Notes under the pieces: generated by a model | The model's database searches: none | What the model saw: only the letters and a program-made list of their open reading frames with translations | Told to the model about the DNA's origin: nothing | Position numbers and translations under genes: made by a program | Source: Sphaerotilus mobilis | Lineage (GTDB): Bacteria; Pseudomonadota; Gammaproteobacteria; Burkholderiales; Burkholderiaceae_C | Direction of reading: 5' to 3' | Length of the DNA: 64,000 bases | Assembly: GCF_004216565.1 (NCBI RefSeq) | Contig: NZ_SGWV01000011.1 | Span: forward strand, 310,001-374,000 | Part shown: positions 53,019 through 61,022 of the stretch, piece after piece | Position numbering within the stretch: the stretch's first letter is position 1 | Layout: every line of letters begins with the position of its first letter

Positions 53019-53561
53019 ATGAGCACTGCCGTGCCGCCCTACACCTTCCACGCCGGCGAGGCGACCGTGCTGGCCGCCGAGGGCCAAGCCACCGACGCGA
53101 TGCCCGAGATCCTGATCGGGCGCGTCGACGGCCCGGTCGGCCAGGCCTTCGCCAACATGCTGGCGCAGAGCAAGGGCCACACCGCGATGTTCGCGATCCG
53201 CGCCTGCAACCAGATGGTCCGCCCGGCCACCATCACCGTGCCCAAGGTGACGCTCAAGGACAGCGCCAACATCGACCTGTTCGGCGGCGTGGTCCAGAGC
53301 GCCACGGCCGACGCGGTGCTGGACTGCGTCATCGAGGGTGTCATCCCCAAGGACCTGGTCGACCAGCTCTGCATCATCAGCCTGGTCTGGATCGACCCGC
53401 GCTGCGCCAAGGACCCGAACCTCGACAAGAAGGACATGTACCGCACCAACTACGAGGCCACCAAGCTGGCGATCCGCCGTGCGCTGCGCAACGAGCCGTC
53501 GATCGACGAGCTGATTGCCAACCGCAGCACGATCCGGCACGACATGGACGACTGGAGCTGA
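53019..53561 (+). CDS. Fae paralogue lacking the catalytic histidine
   Basis: A 180-residue protein with the full-length Fae fold: IGRVDGPVGQAFANMLAQSK, VRPATITVPKVTLKDSANI, FGGVVQSATADAVLDCVIEG, VWIDPRCAKDPNLDKKDMYR and YEATKLAIRRAL. The region matching [12 protein letters not shown] of true Fae reads GQATDAMPEILIG, so the histidine is replaced by methionine (M28). Similar paralogues (Fae2 type) occur in methylotrophs, and their role is not settled. It lies 52 bases after fhcC with a good ribosome-binding site (TTGGAG), so it may be expressed with the Fhc complex. It is unlikely to be an efficient formaldehyde-condensing enzyme. Confidence 0.9.
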   Translation: MSTAVPPYTFHAGEATVLAAEGQATDAMPEILIGRVDGPVGQAFANMLAQSKGHTAMFAIRACNQMVRPATITVPKVTLKDSANIDLFGGVVQSATADAVLDCVIEGVIPKDLVDQLCIISLVWIDPRCAKDPNLDKKDMYRTNYEATKLAIRRALRNEPSIDELIANRSTIRHDMDDWS

Positions 53562-53628
53562 GCGCGCGCCCGGGCCGGGCCGCTAAGCTCGCCGCACCTG
53601 CTGTAGAGCGCGCCCGGCGCGGTCCGAC

Positions 53629-54327
53629 ATGAGCCTGCATCCACCTGCACAGGGCCCTGTGCTTGCCCTGTTCGACCTTGACCACACGCTGATCCCCTTC
53701 GACAGCGGCATGGCCTGGACCCGCTTCCTGATCGGACGTGGCCTGCTGCCGGCCGAGGCCGAGCGGCGCTACCTGGGCTACGCCGGCCAGTACGTCGCCG
53801 GCACGCTGGACATCCACGAGATGCACGCCAGCAACCTGGCCCCGCTGCTGCACCACCCACTGGCCGAATTGCGGCGCTGGCAGGGCGCCTTCGAGGTCGA
53901 CATGGCCAGCCGCATCCCGCCGGCCATGCGCGCCCTGGTGCGCAGCCACATCGCGGCCGGCCACCACTGCGCCATCGTCACCGCGACCACCCGGCTGATC
54001 GCCGAACCGCTGGCCCGCCTGTTCGGCGTGCGCCACCTGCTCTGCACCGAAGCCGGCCAGCGCACCGACGCCGACGGCACCGACTGGATCGAACCCCAGA
54101 TCATTGGCGAGCCCTGCTACCGCGAACACAAGATCACCCACGTCGAACGCTGGCTGACCCAGATCGGCGCGCCGTCGCTGGCCGAGGCCGGCCACAGCGT
54201 CTTCTACTCCGACTCGGTCAGCGATCTGCCGCTGCTCGAAGCCGTGCGCGAACCGGTGGCCGTGCGGCCCGATGCGCGCCTGCAGGAGATCGCGCTGGCA
54301 CGCGGCTGGCGGATCGTGGTGGCGTAG
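53629..54327 (+). CDS. HAD-IB family phosphatase (SerB-like)
   Basis: A 232-residue phosphohydrolase with HAD motif I ALFDLDHTLIPFDSG (nucleophile aspartate), motif II CAIVTATTRLIAEP, a lysine in YREHKITHVERWL, and motif IV FYSDSVSDLPLLEAV. This is the HAD subfamily IB pattern of phosphoserine-phosphatase-like and related enzymes. The substrate is unknown. It stands alone after the H4MPT island. Confidence 0.88.
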   Translation: MSLHPPAQGPVLALFDLDHTLIPFDSGMAWTRFLIGRGLLPAEAERRYLGYAGQYVAGTLDIHEMHASNLAPLLHHPLAELRRWQGAFEVDMASRIPPAMRALVRSHIAAGHHCAIVTATTRLIAEPLARLFGVRHLLCTEAGQRTDADGTDWIEPQIIGEPCYREHKITHVERWLTQIGAPSLAEAGHSVFYSDSVSDLPLLEAVREPVAVRPDARLQEIALARGWRIVVA

Positions 54328-54343
54328 CCGGGGCGGTGCGCCT

Positions 54344-54718
54344 CTAGGGCAGAGCCCATTCCTCCACCGCCAGGCCGGGCACTCGGTGGAATTCGCGGGC
54401 GTTGTTGGTGATCAGCACGCTGTCTTCGGCCAGGGCATGCGCCGCGATCATCAGGTCCATGCCCCCAATCGGCCGACCGGCTTGCTCCAGGGCCGTGCGA
54501 ACGCTGGCGCAGTGGTGGGTGGCCTCCAACGGCCAGGGATGCAGTTCGAAGCCTGACAGCCACGCGCCCATGTCCTGCTCCGGTGGCACCTGTGGCTGCA
54601 GCCAAAGCGCCGTGCCGATCTGTTCGACCCGCACCTCCTTGGCCTGTAGCCGCAACTTGGCCGGCAGGCGCAGGGCCTGGCTGCGCCCGCTCATGAAGAT
54701 CCTCGCAGTGATGCTCAT
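54344..54718 (-). pseudogene. VapB-VapC in-frame fusion remnant of a toxin-antitoxin pair
   Basis: One reading frame of about 124 residues joins two normally separate proteins. Residues 1-50 are a VapB-type antitoxin (SITARIFMSGRSQALRLPAK, DNA-binding beta-strand). From about residue 52 the sequence is the last part of a VapC PIN-domain toxin (GRPIGGMDLMIAAHALAED, then VLITNNAREFHRVPGLAVEE). The toxin's first 70-80 residues are absent, including the initial aspartate of the active site, so nuclease activity is not expected. The most likely origin is an internal deletion that fused the genes in frame. It could still act as an autoregulatory DNA-binding protein. An ATG 21 bases upstream is also in frame. 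Confidence 0.75.
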
Positions 54719-54797
54719 GTGGCGACCTTGGTGTGACATGACGACGTCATATGACTCGGCTCCCGGCTGAACACCAACACCGACCGCCCACGCCCCT

Positions 54798-55352
54798 TCA
54801 GTTCTCCAACCTCAGGATTTCCAGCTGCTCCGGCACCGTCTCGAAGGTGCCCGCTCCGGCGGGCATCTGCATCAGGGGCTGGCCGTCGGGGTCGAGCAGC
54901 CAGACGCTGGGGTAGACCAGCAGGCGGGCGCGCTGGTCGCCGATGGCGCGCTGGAAGTCGGCGTAGGGCAGGCGGTGGCGGTCGCTGCGCAGGATCATGC
55001 GCGGGGCCGTGACGTCCAGCGCGCTGCGCAGGTCGACCAGGAGGTATTTCTCGCGGAAATGCGGCAGCAGCGCGTTGGTGTTGGTGGCCAGGAAGGCCTC
55101 GTAGCGGCGGCAGTAGGGGCAGTCGCTGGCGCCCAGGTAAACGTAGAGCGACTTGCGTTGGGCGCGCGCCTGGGCGAGTGCCGGGCGCAGGTCGAATTCG
55201 AGCTTGTTGCCGTCTTGCTGGACCGGCTGGACGACGATGGCGTCATAGGCCGCCGGCAAGGCGGCGTGCGCTGGCAGGCCGATGGCCACGAGCATGGCGG
55301 CCAAGGTGCTGACGAGGATGGCGCGCAGGCTGCGCTGCGGTCGGGCGCGCAT
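54798..55352 (-). CDS. Thioredoxin-like periplasmic protein of the quinoprotein cluster
   Basis: A 184-residue exported protein: a signal peptide (LRAILVSTLAAMLVAIGLPA, cleavage near AHA), then a thioredoxin-type fold with YVYLGASDCPYCRRYEAFLA, i.e. a CPYC redox motif as in glutaredoxins. YPSVWLLDPDGQPLMQMPAG, with the cis-proline region, follows. The start overlaps the stop of the SoxYZ-like gene. It probably reduces or isomerises disulfides in periplasmic partners of the methanol dehydrogenase system. The partner is inferred. Confidence 0.83.
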   Translation of the reverse strand: MRARPQRSLRAILVSTLAAMLVAIGLPAHAALPAAYDAIVVQPVQQDGNKLEFDLRPALAQARAQRKSLYVYLGASDCPYCRRYEAFLATNTNALLPHFREKYLLVDLRSALDVTAPRMILRSDRHRLPYADFQRAIGDQRARLLVYPSVWLLDPDGQPLMQMPAGAGTFETVPEQLEILRLEN

Positions 55353-56254
55353 CACGCCACCCCGGCGCGGTCGAGGTCAAGCTCGCCGCGGGTGCGCAGC
55401 TCCTTGCTGTCCTCGACCTCGGCGCTCAGCAGGCCGACCTGTCCTTGGGCTGGCACGGCCAGCTGGAAGCGCCAGGTCGGGTTCTCGCTGACCGAGAAGT
55501 CCATGTCGGCGTCAAACACCGGCCGCTCGCCCAGCCGGACCCGGATGCTGCGCACGAAGTGTGGCGGGATGAACATCACCGTCACCTGGTTGAGCTCGAA
55601 GCCGGTGTCGTTGGGGTGCAGCACGGTCACGTCGACGGCGGTGTTGCCAGCCTCGCGTGTCAGGCCGTCCGGCAGGCGCAGCAAGGTCTTGCCGATCAGG
55701 TGCGGCGACTCGCGGTTGGGCGGTGCGCTGCAGCCGCCGGAGACCTTCACGTAGCGCGAGTCCATGTGCAGCGAGCCGTCGTCGAGCTGCTGGATGACGC
55801 GGATGTGGCTGTATTCGTCGACCCGCAGCCGGGTCTCGAAGTGCGCCGGACCGAGCGCCTCGCCCAGCGTCAGCGTGGCGGCCACCGGCGACGGGTTCTT
55901 GTCGACCAGCAGCGTCATCCGGCGCACACGCCGGCCGTCGCTGTTGGCCAGCTTGGAGACGATGCGCACCGGCACCGAGGCGCCGTAGGCCGCCCGCAGC
56001 GGCACGATCAGCTGGACCTGGCTGGCCGCGCCGGAAGCGATCGTCTGGGTGCCGAACAGGCGCTCGCGCAGCGTTTCCCACTGCGGCGAGCTGTCGGCAT
56101 GGCCCACGTTGGTGGGCAGACCGCCGATGGCGCCCAGCGCCGGGCCGGCGACGCTGGCCACGCCGAGCGCCAGGCCTTGCGCCAGCCGACGGCGGCGGGC
56201 GGGATCGGCGGGAGTCGTTGTCGTCAGTGGCTCGAACGGGCGGTGTGCGGTCAT
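55352..56254 (-). CDS. Quinoprotein dehydrogenase-associated SoxYZ-like carrier
   Basis: A 300-residue exported protein with a twin-arginine-like leader (RRRRLAQGLALGVASVAGPA). The N-terminal half is SoxY-like (VQLIVPLRAAYGASVPVRIV, RYVKVSGGCSAPPN) and the C-terminal half SoxZ-like (ADMDFSVSENPTWRFQLAVP). The cysteine in GGCSAPP is not at a GGCG C-terminal swinging arm as in true SoxY. The family is found next to PQQ-dependent dehydrogenases, where it is thought to help in electron relay or maturation. AAGGA precedes the ATG. A diverged paralogue lies at 59604-60509. Confidence 0.87.
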   Translation of the reverse strand: MTAHRPFEPLTTTTPADPARRRRLAQGLALGVASVAGPALGAIGGLPTNVGHADSSPQWETLRERLFGTQTIASGAASQVQLIVPLRAAYGASVPVRIVSKLANSDGRRVRRMTLLVDKNPSPVAATLTLGEALGPAHFETRLRVDEYSHIRVIQQLDDGSLHMDSRYVKVSGGCSAPPNRESPHLIGKTLLRLPDGLTREAGNTAVDVTVLHPNDTGFELNQVTVMFIPPHFVRSIRVRLGERPVFDADMDFSVSENPTWRFQLAVPAQGQVGLLSAEVEDSKELRTRGELDLDRAGVA

Positions 56255-56274
56255 GGTGTGTCCTTCGGGCCGAC

Positions 56275-57285
56275 TCATCGACCGAGCATGAGCTGTCGCT
56301 CCTGCCGCAGGTAGACGATGGAGGCGTTGCGCCGGTGGGTGGTGTCGTGGCGTGACCAGCCGGCGAACTCGCTCAGGGTGCTGGCCTCGGCGACGTCGCT
56401 GAGCGCCGTGCCCTTGCGCAGCAGGTCGGCGGTGCGGGCTTCGAGCTGGTCGAGGTAGCGGCGCTCCTGGGCGATCACGTCCAGCGCGTCGCCGGCCGGG
56501 CCGTGGCCGGGCAGGGCACGGTGTGGACCCAGCTGGACCAGCGCCGCCAGGGCGCGCCGCCAGCCGGCCAGGTCGGCGTCCTGGACGTCGGGGATGGTCT
56601 GCGCGTCCAGCAGCGCGCCGGTCACCAGGCTGGCGCTGCGGGCGTCCCACAGGGCGGTGTCGCCGGGGCTGGCGGCCAGGTCGCCGCTGATCGGGGCGAG
56701 CAGGCGCAGTGGCCGGCCGATGTCGGGCAGCGGGGCCAGGCTGGCGTCGGCATCGCGGGCGTCAAACAGGTGATCCGGGAGCGGCACGCGGGTGCCGGTC
56801 ATCTCGTCCTCGCCGAGCTGGCGCTGAAGCGACTTCAGGCAGGTCCCGCAGCGCGCGCCCATCAGGCGGGCGGCGTCGCGGTGCATCCAGACCGGCACGT
56901 CGGCGTCCTGGAAGGCGGTCGCGCCAAAGATGAATTCCTGCATCGCGTGGGTCAGCAGCAGGCCACGCACCGGCCGGTCGGTGAGCTGGCGCACGCTCGC
57001 CAGCAAGGCCTCGCCATCGCGCCGGGACACGCCCGCGTTGACCACCAGCGCGCCCCGGTCGCCGACCAGCAGCGCGGCATTGCCGATGCGGCCGCGGTTG
57101 ACGGGCTCGACATCCCCGGCATGGCCGCGCAGCAGCCAGACGCCGTCGGCGACGGCCTGCGGTGGCGGGCGTTCGGCGGGCGAGACCGCCAGCGGAGCGC
57201 CCTCGTCCAGCGCCGCACACGCGGCCAGCCAGGGCAGCCCGAGCAGGGCCAGCAGCTGGCGACGGCGTGTCGGCGCGTCGGCCAC
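56275..57285 (-). CDS. Quinoprotein relay system metallo-hydrolase-like lipoprotein with degenerate metal site
   Basis: The 336-residue protein has a GTG start. The N-terminus LLALLGLPWLAACAALDEG contains a lipobox (LAAC), so it is probably membrane-anchored in the periplasm. The rest follows the metallo-beta-lactamase fold (GNAALLVGDRGALVVNAG, then ALPGHGPAGDALDVIAQ). The usual THxHxDH metal motif reads THAMQEF: only the first histidine is kept. The final GHG histidine remains. Family members occur with SoxYZ-like carriers and PQQ dehydrogenases. A catalytic hydrolase role is unlikely here. It starts one base before the stop of the SRPBCC gene. Confidence 0.8.
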   Translation of the reverse strand: MADAPTRRRQLLALLGLPWLAACAALDEGAPLAVSPAERPPPQAVADGVWLLRGHAGDVEPVNRGRIGNAALLVGDRGALVVNAGVSRRDGEALLASVRQLTDRPVRGLLLTHAMQEFIFGATAFQDADVPVWMHRDAARLMGARCGTCLKSLQRQLGEDEMTGTRVPLPDHLFDARDADASLAPLPDIGRPLRLLAPISGDLAASPGDTALWDARSASLVTGALLDAQTIPDVQDADLAGWRRALAALVQLGPHRALPGHGPAGDALDVIAQERRYLDQLEARTADLLRKGTALSDVAEASTLSEFAGWSRHDTTHRRNASIVYLRQERQLMLGR

Positions 57286-57852
57286 TCAGCGGCCCTCGGC
57301 CAGGGTCTTGAGCTGCTTCAGGCCGGCCTGGTAGACGGCGGTGATGGCAGCCACGGCGGCCTCGTCGTTCTGGTCCGGCGGCGGGTCGTTGTTGGGGTAG
57401 CCACGGTAGAAGGCCCCGCGCCACTCGACGCTGGACTTGCCGCCACCCGCATCGCTGACCTGGATCTGCGAGGTGTAGTTGGTGACCGGCAGCGCGCCGC
57501 CGTCCTTGGCGCGGTAGGCGTAGCGCATCTGGCCGTCGTCGTAGCGCTCCAGCGTCTCGATCAGGCCGCCGCCGCCCTTGAGCGTCAGCGTGCGCACCGA
57601 GCCGACCGTGTTGCCCTGGTCGGCCGGACTGCTGGCGACGGCCGGGTGCCAGTCCTTGAGCGCGTCGAAGTTGCGGATCAGGCCCCAGACCTTGGCCGCT
57701 GGCGCGTCGATCTCGACCTTCTCGGTCACCTTCTGGCGGGTCGGGCCGTGGGCCATCGCGGTGCCGGACCATGCCAGGCTGGCGGCCAGCAGGCCAGCCA
57801 GCATCAGCGGGCGACGCTTCAGGCGACGGGGTGGGCACGGACGTGCGGGCAT
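57286..57852 (-). CDS. Exported SRPBCC (START-like) family protein
   Basis: A 188-residue protein with a signal peptide (LMLAGLLAASLAWSGTAMAH). An SRPBCC ligand-binding fold follows: VTEKVEIDAPAAKVWGLIRNF, ALKDWHPAVASSPA, VRTLTLKGGGGLIETLERYD and the C-terminal helix AAITAVYQAGLKQLKTLAE. The family binds hydrophobic or aromatic ligands. Its task in the quinoprotein cluster is unknown, but periplasmic SRPBCC genes recur near PQQ-dependent alcohol dehydrogenases. GGAG precedes the ATG. It is followed directly by the metallo-hydrolase-like gene. Confidence 0.85.
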   Translation of the reverse strand: MPARPCPPRRLKRRPLMLAGLLAASLAWSGTAMAHGPTRQKVTEKVEIDAPAAKVWGLIRNFDALKDWHPAVASSPADQGNTVGSVRTLTLKGGGGLIETLERYDDGQMRYAYRAKDGGALPVTNYTSQIQVSDAGGGKSSVEWRGAFYRGYPNNDPPPDQNDEAAVAAITAVYQAGLKQLKTLAEGR

Positions 57853-57892
57853 GTCGGGGTCTCCTTCGGGGGTGGGCAATCTTGGGTGGTGT

Positions 57893-58921
57893 TCAGTCCG
57901 GCAACTGGCCGATGAAGCGCCCGAAACCGCGGCTGTTCGAGCCGGTCGGCACGGTCGACAGCACGCGGCCGCTGCTGGCATCGAGCACGACCAGGTTGTC
58001 GTCCATCCAGTTGACGACGTGGACCTGATCACCGTGCGCGGCGATGCCTTCGGGGTAGGCGAAACCATCGAGCGTGCGCAGCGGTGCGAGCGTCTCGGCG
58101 TCGATCACGCTGACGCTGTCGGCGCGCTGGTTGGTGACGTAGATCAGCCGGCCGTCACGGGTCAGCGCCGCGCCGTAGGGTGCCTTGCCCACGGCCACAC
58201 GCGCCAGCGGCTGGCTGGTCTTGAGGTCGAACACGCTCAGGTCGTCGCTGTAGACGTTCAGCACGAACAGCCGCTCGCGGGCCGCGTCCAGCATCAGCGC
58301 GAAGGGATGGGCGCCGGTCGGCCAGCGGGCGATGACCTCGCCGCGATCGAGGTCCAGCACCGCGACGGTGTCGTCGTCGCGTTCGGCGACGAAGACCCGG
58401 CGGGCGTCCGGATGGGCCAGCACGCCGGCCGGGTAGCGACCGGTCGGGATGCTGCGCAGCGGCGCGGCATCGGGCCGGTCGATGGCCTCGGGGTCAAGCA
58501 CCAGCAGGCGGTTGCGCGACCAGTCGGCGGCCAGCACGCGCCGGCCATCGGGCGTGACGTCCAGCCCCATCGGCCCGCCACCTGCGGTGCCGGCGGCGAG
58601 CCGGCCCAGCACCCGCTGGCTGCGCATGTCGATGACCGAGACCGTGCCCGCTTCCGGATGACCGACATAGGCCCGGGCGGTCGCGCTGGCGGCCACCACG
58701 CCGGCCGGTGACTTGTCGACCTTCAGCGTGGCGATGACACGCCGGCTGGCGAGGTCGACCACGCTGACATCGTGGCTGCCCTGGTTGGTGATGTAGGCAA
58801 ACGGCGCGGCGACGGCCGGCAGGCCCATCGACGCCGCCCCGGCCAGCGAGGCCGCCAGCAACACGGCACGGACGCTGCATGTGCGCGCCCGGCGCGTTCC
58901 GCGTGTCACAGAGTGCGCCAT
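57893..58921 (-). CDS. Exported YVTN-type beta-propeller protein
   Basis: A 342-residue protein with a signal peptide (VRAVLLAASLAGAASMGLPA) and about seven repeats of the 40-residue YVTN blade: FAYITNQGSHDVSVVDLASR, RAYVGHPEAGTVSVIDMRSQ, RLFVLNVYSDDLSVFDLK, LIYVTNQRADSVSVIDAET. Such propellers occur beside PQQ alcohol dehydrogenases in quinoprotein clusters and may bind partner proteins or a redox cofactor. The role is not proven. It is divergent from the DUF gene at 58952, with a 30-base gap between the starts. Confidence 0.87.
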   Translation of the reverse strand: MAHSVTRGTRRARTCSVRAVLLAASLAGAASMGLPAVAAPFAYITNQGSHDVSVVDLASRRVIATLKVDKSPAGVVAASATARAYVGHPEAGTVSVIDMRSQRVLGRLAAGTAGGGPMGLDVTPDGRRVLAADWSRNRLLVLDPEAIDRPDAAPLRSIPTGRYPAGVLAHPDARRVFVAERDDDTVAVLDLDRGEVIARWPTGAHPFALMLDAARERLFVLNVYSDDLSVFDLKTSQPLARVAVGKAPYGAALTRDGRLIYVTNQRADSVSVIDAETLAPLRTLDGFAYPEGIAAHGDQVHVVNWMDDNLVVLDASSGRVLSTVPTGSNSRGFGRFIGQLPD

Positions 58922-58951
58922 CCTGGTCCCGTCACGAGCCGAAAGAACACC

Positions 58952-59530
58952 ATGTCCGACAAACGACCCCTCAGGCTCCGCCTGGCCACGCTGGTCCTGC
59001 TGGCCGGCTTGAACGCGGGTGTGGCAGCGGCCGAAGCCACCGCTGTCGTCACGCCAGCCGCACCTGCCACGCTCGCCTTCATCGGCTTCGAAGTCATCGA
59101 CGAACAGCCCGATGCCAGCCGCTGGCCGGCCTTGCGCGGGCGGGCCGAACGCATCGGCCTGCAGATGGCCGAGGGGCTGCAGGCCCGTGGGCTCTACGAG
59201 GTGCGTGACCTGGCGCCGGCGGAGGACGCGCTGCAGCGCACCCGCGATGCGAACGAGTTCCTGCACCGCTGCAACGCCTGCCTGAGCGAGATCGGCGCGG
59301 CGGCCGGTGCCCGGCTGGTGGGGGTGGGCTGGGTGCAGCGGGTCAGCAACCTGATCCTCAACATCAACCTGGGGATCTGGGACGTCAGTGATCCGAACGC
59401 AGACCGCATGGTGCTGACCAAGTCGGTCGACATCCGCGGCGACAACGACGAGTCCTGGCGGCGGGGCGTCGGCTTCATGCTGCGCGACATGGTCGAGCGG
59501 CGCGAGCGCCAACCCCGCTACGGCCTGTGA
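58952..59530 (+). CDS. Exported DUF2380/DUF3280-like protein
   Basis: A 192-residue protein with a signal peptide (LATLVLLAGLNAGVAAAEA). It then shows the pattern of the DUF2380/DUF3280 group: TLAFIGFEVIDEQPDASRWP, MAEGLQARGLYEVRDLAP, CNACLSEIGAAAGARLVGVG, LILNINLGIWDVSDPNADRM. These small periplasmic proteins occur in methanol/alcohol dehydrogenase clusters with no known function. It is the only plus-strand gene in the quinoprotein block and divergent from the YVTN gene. Confidence 0.78.
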   Translation: MSDKRPLRLRLATLVLLAGLNAGVAAAEATAVVTPAAPATLAFIGFEVIDEQPDASRWPALRGRAERIGLQMAEGLQARGLYEVRDLAPAEDALQRTRDANEFLHRCNACLSEIGAAAGARLVGVGWVQRVSNLILNINLGIWDVSDPNADRMVLTKSVDIRGDNDESWRRGVGFMLRDMVERRERQPRYGL

Positions 59531-59603
59531 AGCCGACCGTGCAGGCGCCCGCTGCGGCAGCGGCGGCGTGACAGGGTGTGGCATCGCGCGCCTGCGGTGC
59601 CAC

Positions 59604-60509
59604 TCAGCGCGGCGTGGCCAGCGCGGCCAGCGGGGTCGAGCCCTGCCAGCTCAGGCCCTGGGTGTCGCTGACCTCGGCACGCAGCGGTGCCGTGCCGCGT
59701 GGCACGAAGACCAGCCGCAGCGTCGGGTTCTCGCTGATCGCGAAGTCCAGGTCGGCGGTGAGCAGCAAGCGGTCGCCTTGCCAGAGCCGCGCGCTGCGCA
59801 GGTAGTGCGCGGGGGTGAAGTGGCGCGTCAGCTGGTCCATCGCCATGCCCGAGTGGTTGGGGTGGCTGACCATCCACTGCAGCGCCAGCGGCTGGCCGTC
59901 GACGGCCGGCTCGGACGCGCGGAACTGCATGCGGCCCATGGCCGCGCGCATCGCCGCCTCGTCGCCACCGGGCGGGGCCGAACAGCCGCCGGATGACTTG
60001 ACGTGCCGCAGCGCCATGCGCAGCGTGCCATCGGCCGATTCGGCGATGACGCGCACGAAGCTGTAGTCGTCGACCCGCACGCGGGTCTCGATCTGCGGCA
60101 GCACGCCATCGGCCGGCAGGTCGAACACCGCCGCGATCGGCGAGGGGTTGTTGTCGATCACCAGCGTGATGCGGCGGATGCCCGGTGCACCGGCGCTGGC
60201 CAGGGCGCTGCGCCAGGCCACTGGCACGAAGGCCGGGTCGTCGGCGCGGCGCGGCGCGCTCACGCTCAGCTCAGAGGCGCCGCCCGCTGCGGCCGGCTCG
60301 ATGGTGCGGATCGGCCGGTCACCCCACAGCGAGGCCCGCACCTGCCGCCAGCGCGGGCTGGCCTCGGGGTTGTCGGCGTCGCGGTAGATGCCGCTGGCGG
60401 GTTCGGCGGCCCTGAGCGGTCCGGCTGCAGCCAGCGCAAGGCCACCCAGTCCGCCGAGCAGGAGGTGACGTCGGTCGGTGGCTGATGGCAAGGAAGGCAA
60501 GGACGGCAT
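59604..60509 (-). CDS. Second quinoprotein dehydrogenase-associated SoxYZ-like carrier
   Basis: A 301-residue exported protein, paralogous to the one at 55352-56254. It shares the order leader, SoxY-like half (KSSGGCSAPPGGDEAA) and SoxZ-like half (TADLDFAISENPTLRLVFVP), and the NNPSPIAA and SENPT blocks are the same. The leader (RRHLLLGGLGGLALAAAGPL) is twin-arginine-like. The divergence is high, so the duplication is old. Two such carriers in one cluster suggest two relay partners or a heteromer. Confidence 0.87.
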   Translation of the reverse strand: MPSLPSLPSATDRRHLLLGGLGGLALAAAGPLRAAEPASGIYRDADNPEASPRWRQVRASLWGDRPIRTIEPAAAGGASELSVSAPRRADDPAFVPVAWRSALASAGAPGIRRITLVIDNNPSPIAAVFDLPADGVLPQIETRVRVDDYSFVRVIAESADGTLRMALRHVKSSGGCSAPPGGDEAAMRAAMGRMQFRASEPAVDGQPLALQWMVSHPNHSGMAMDQLTRHFTPAHYLRSARLWQGDRLLLTADLDFAISENPTLRLVFVPRGTAPLRAEVSDTQGLSWQGSTPLAALATPR

Positions 60510-60572
60510 GGCTGCAGCTTGGGCTGGGGCGGGTGTTGGGTCGCTCAGCGGCTCGGCAGGCTGCCGGGTCGT

Positions 60573-60977
60573 TCAGCGAATCACGTAGCAAGCCTTCTTG
60601 GACTTGGTCAGGAGCGCCCGGTAGCGCCGGATCTCGTCTTGCAGCTTCTCGACGTCGCGGATGTAGCTGCCGCGTTCACCGCCGATGGAGTTGGCGTTCA
60701 GCGCCGTGGACATCTCGATGTAGTCCTCGAACTTCAGCTCGGTGGCCATCTGGTCGAAGGCGCAGGCGCACTTGTTGACCATCTCGTAGTGACCGCCCGG
60801 GTGGTCGCGCAAGCAGGCCTGGACCCAGTTGAACCGTTCGGACGTCGGGTATTCGGACAGCTCGGCCGACACGGGTGCGGCGAACAGCGCCGCCAGGGTC
60901 ATGGCCGCGACCGGCAGCCAGGTCGACGGCCGGGGCGAGCGCTGGGGGAGGGCAATGCGCATGGGGTGGGAGGGCAT
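60573..60977 (-). CDS. Conserved hypothetical exported protein of the methanol dehydrogenase cluster
   Basis: The protein has 134 residues with a signal peptide (WLPVAAMTLAALFAAPVSA) and a function not recognised. The mature part of about 95 residues is helical with cysteines in VQACLRDHPG, KCACAFDQ and KKACYVIR. The spacing of the cysteines suggests two disulfides rather than heme or Fe-S binding. It lies between the second SoxYZ-like gene and another unknown, all on the minus strand downstream of xoxJ. A run of GTCGTGGTC repeats at about 60990-61012 lies just before it. Confidence 0.7.
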   Translation of the reverse strand: MPSHPMRIALPQRSPRPSTWLPVAAMTLAALFAAPVSAELSEYPTSERFNWVQACLRDHPGGHYEMVNKCACAFDQMATELKFEDYIEMSTALNANSIGGERGSYIRDVEKLQDEIRRYRALLTKSKKACYVIR

Positions 60978-61022
60978 GGTGGGTGAGGTCGTCGTGGTCG
61001 TCGTGGTCGTGGCAGGCGATGG

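Noticed and set aside
60989-61012. GTCGTGGTC short direct repeats
   Set aside because: There are only two to three imperfect units in a short intergenic region. This is too little to call an array or binding site.
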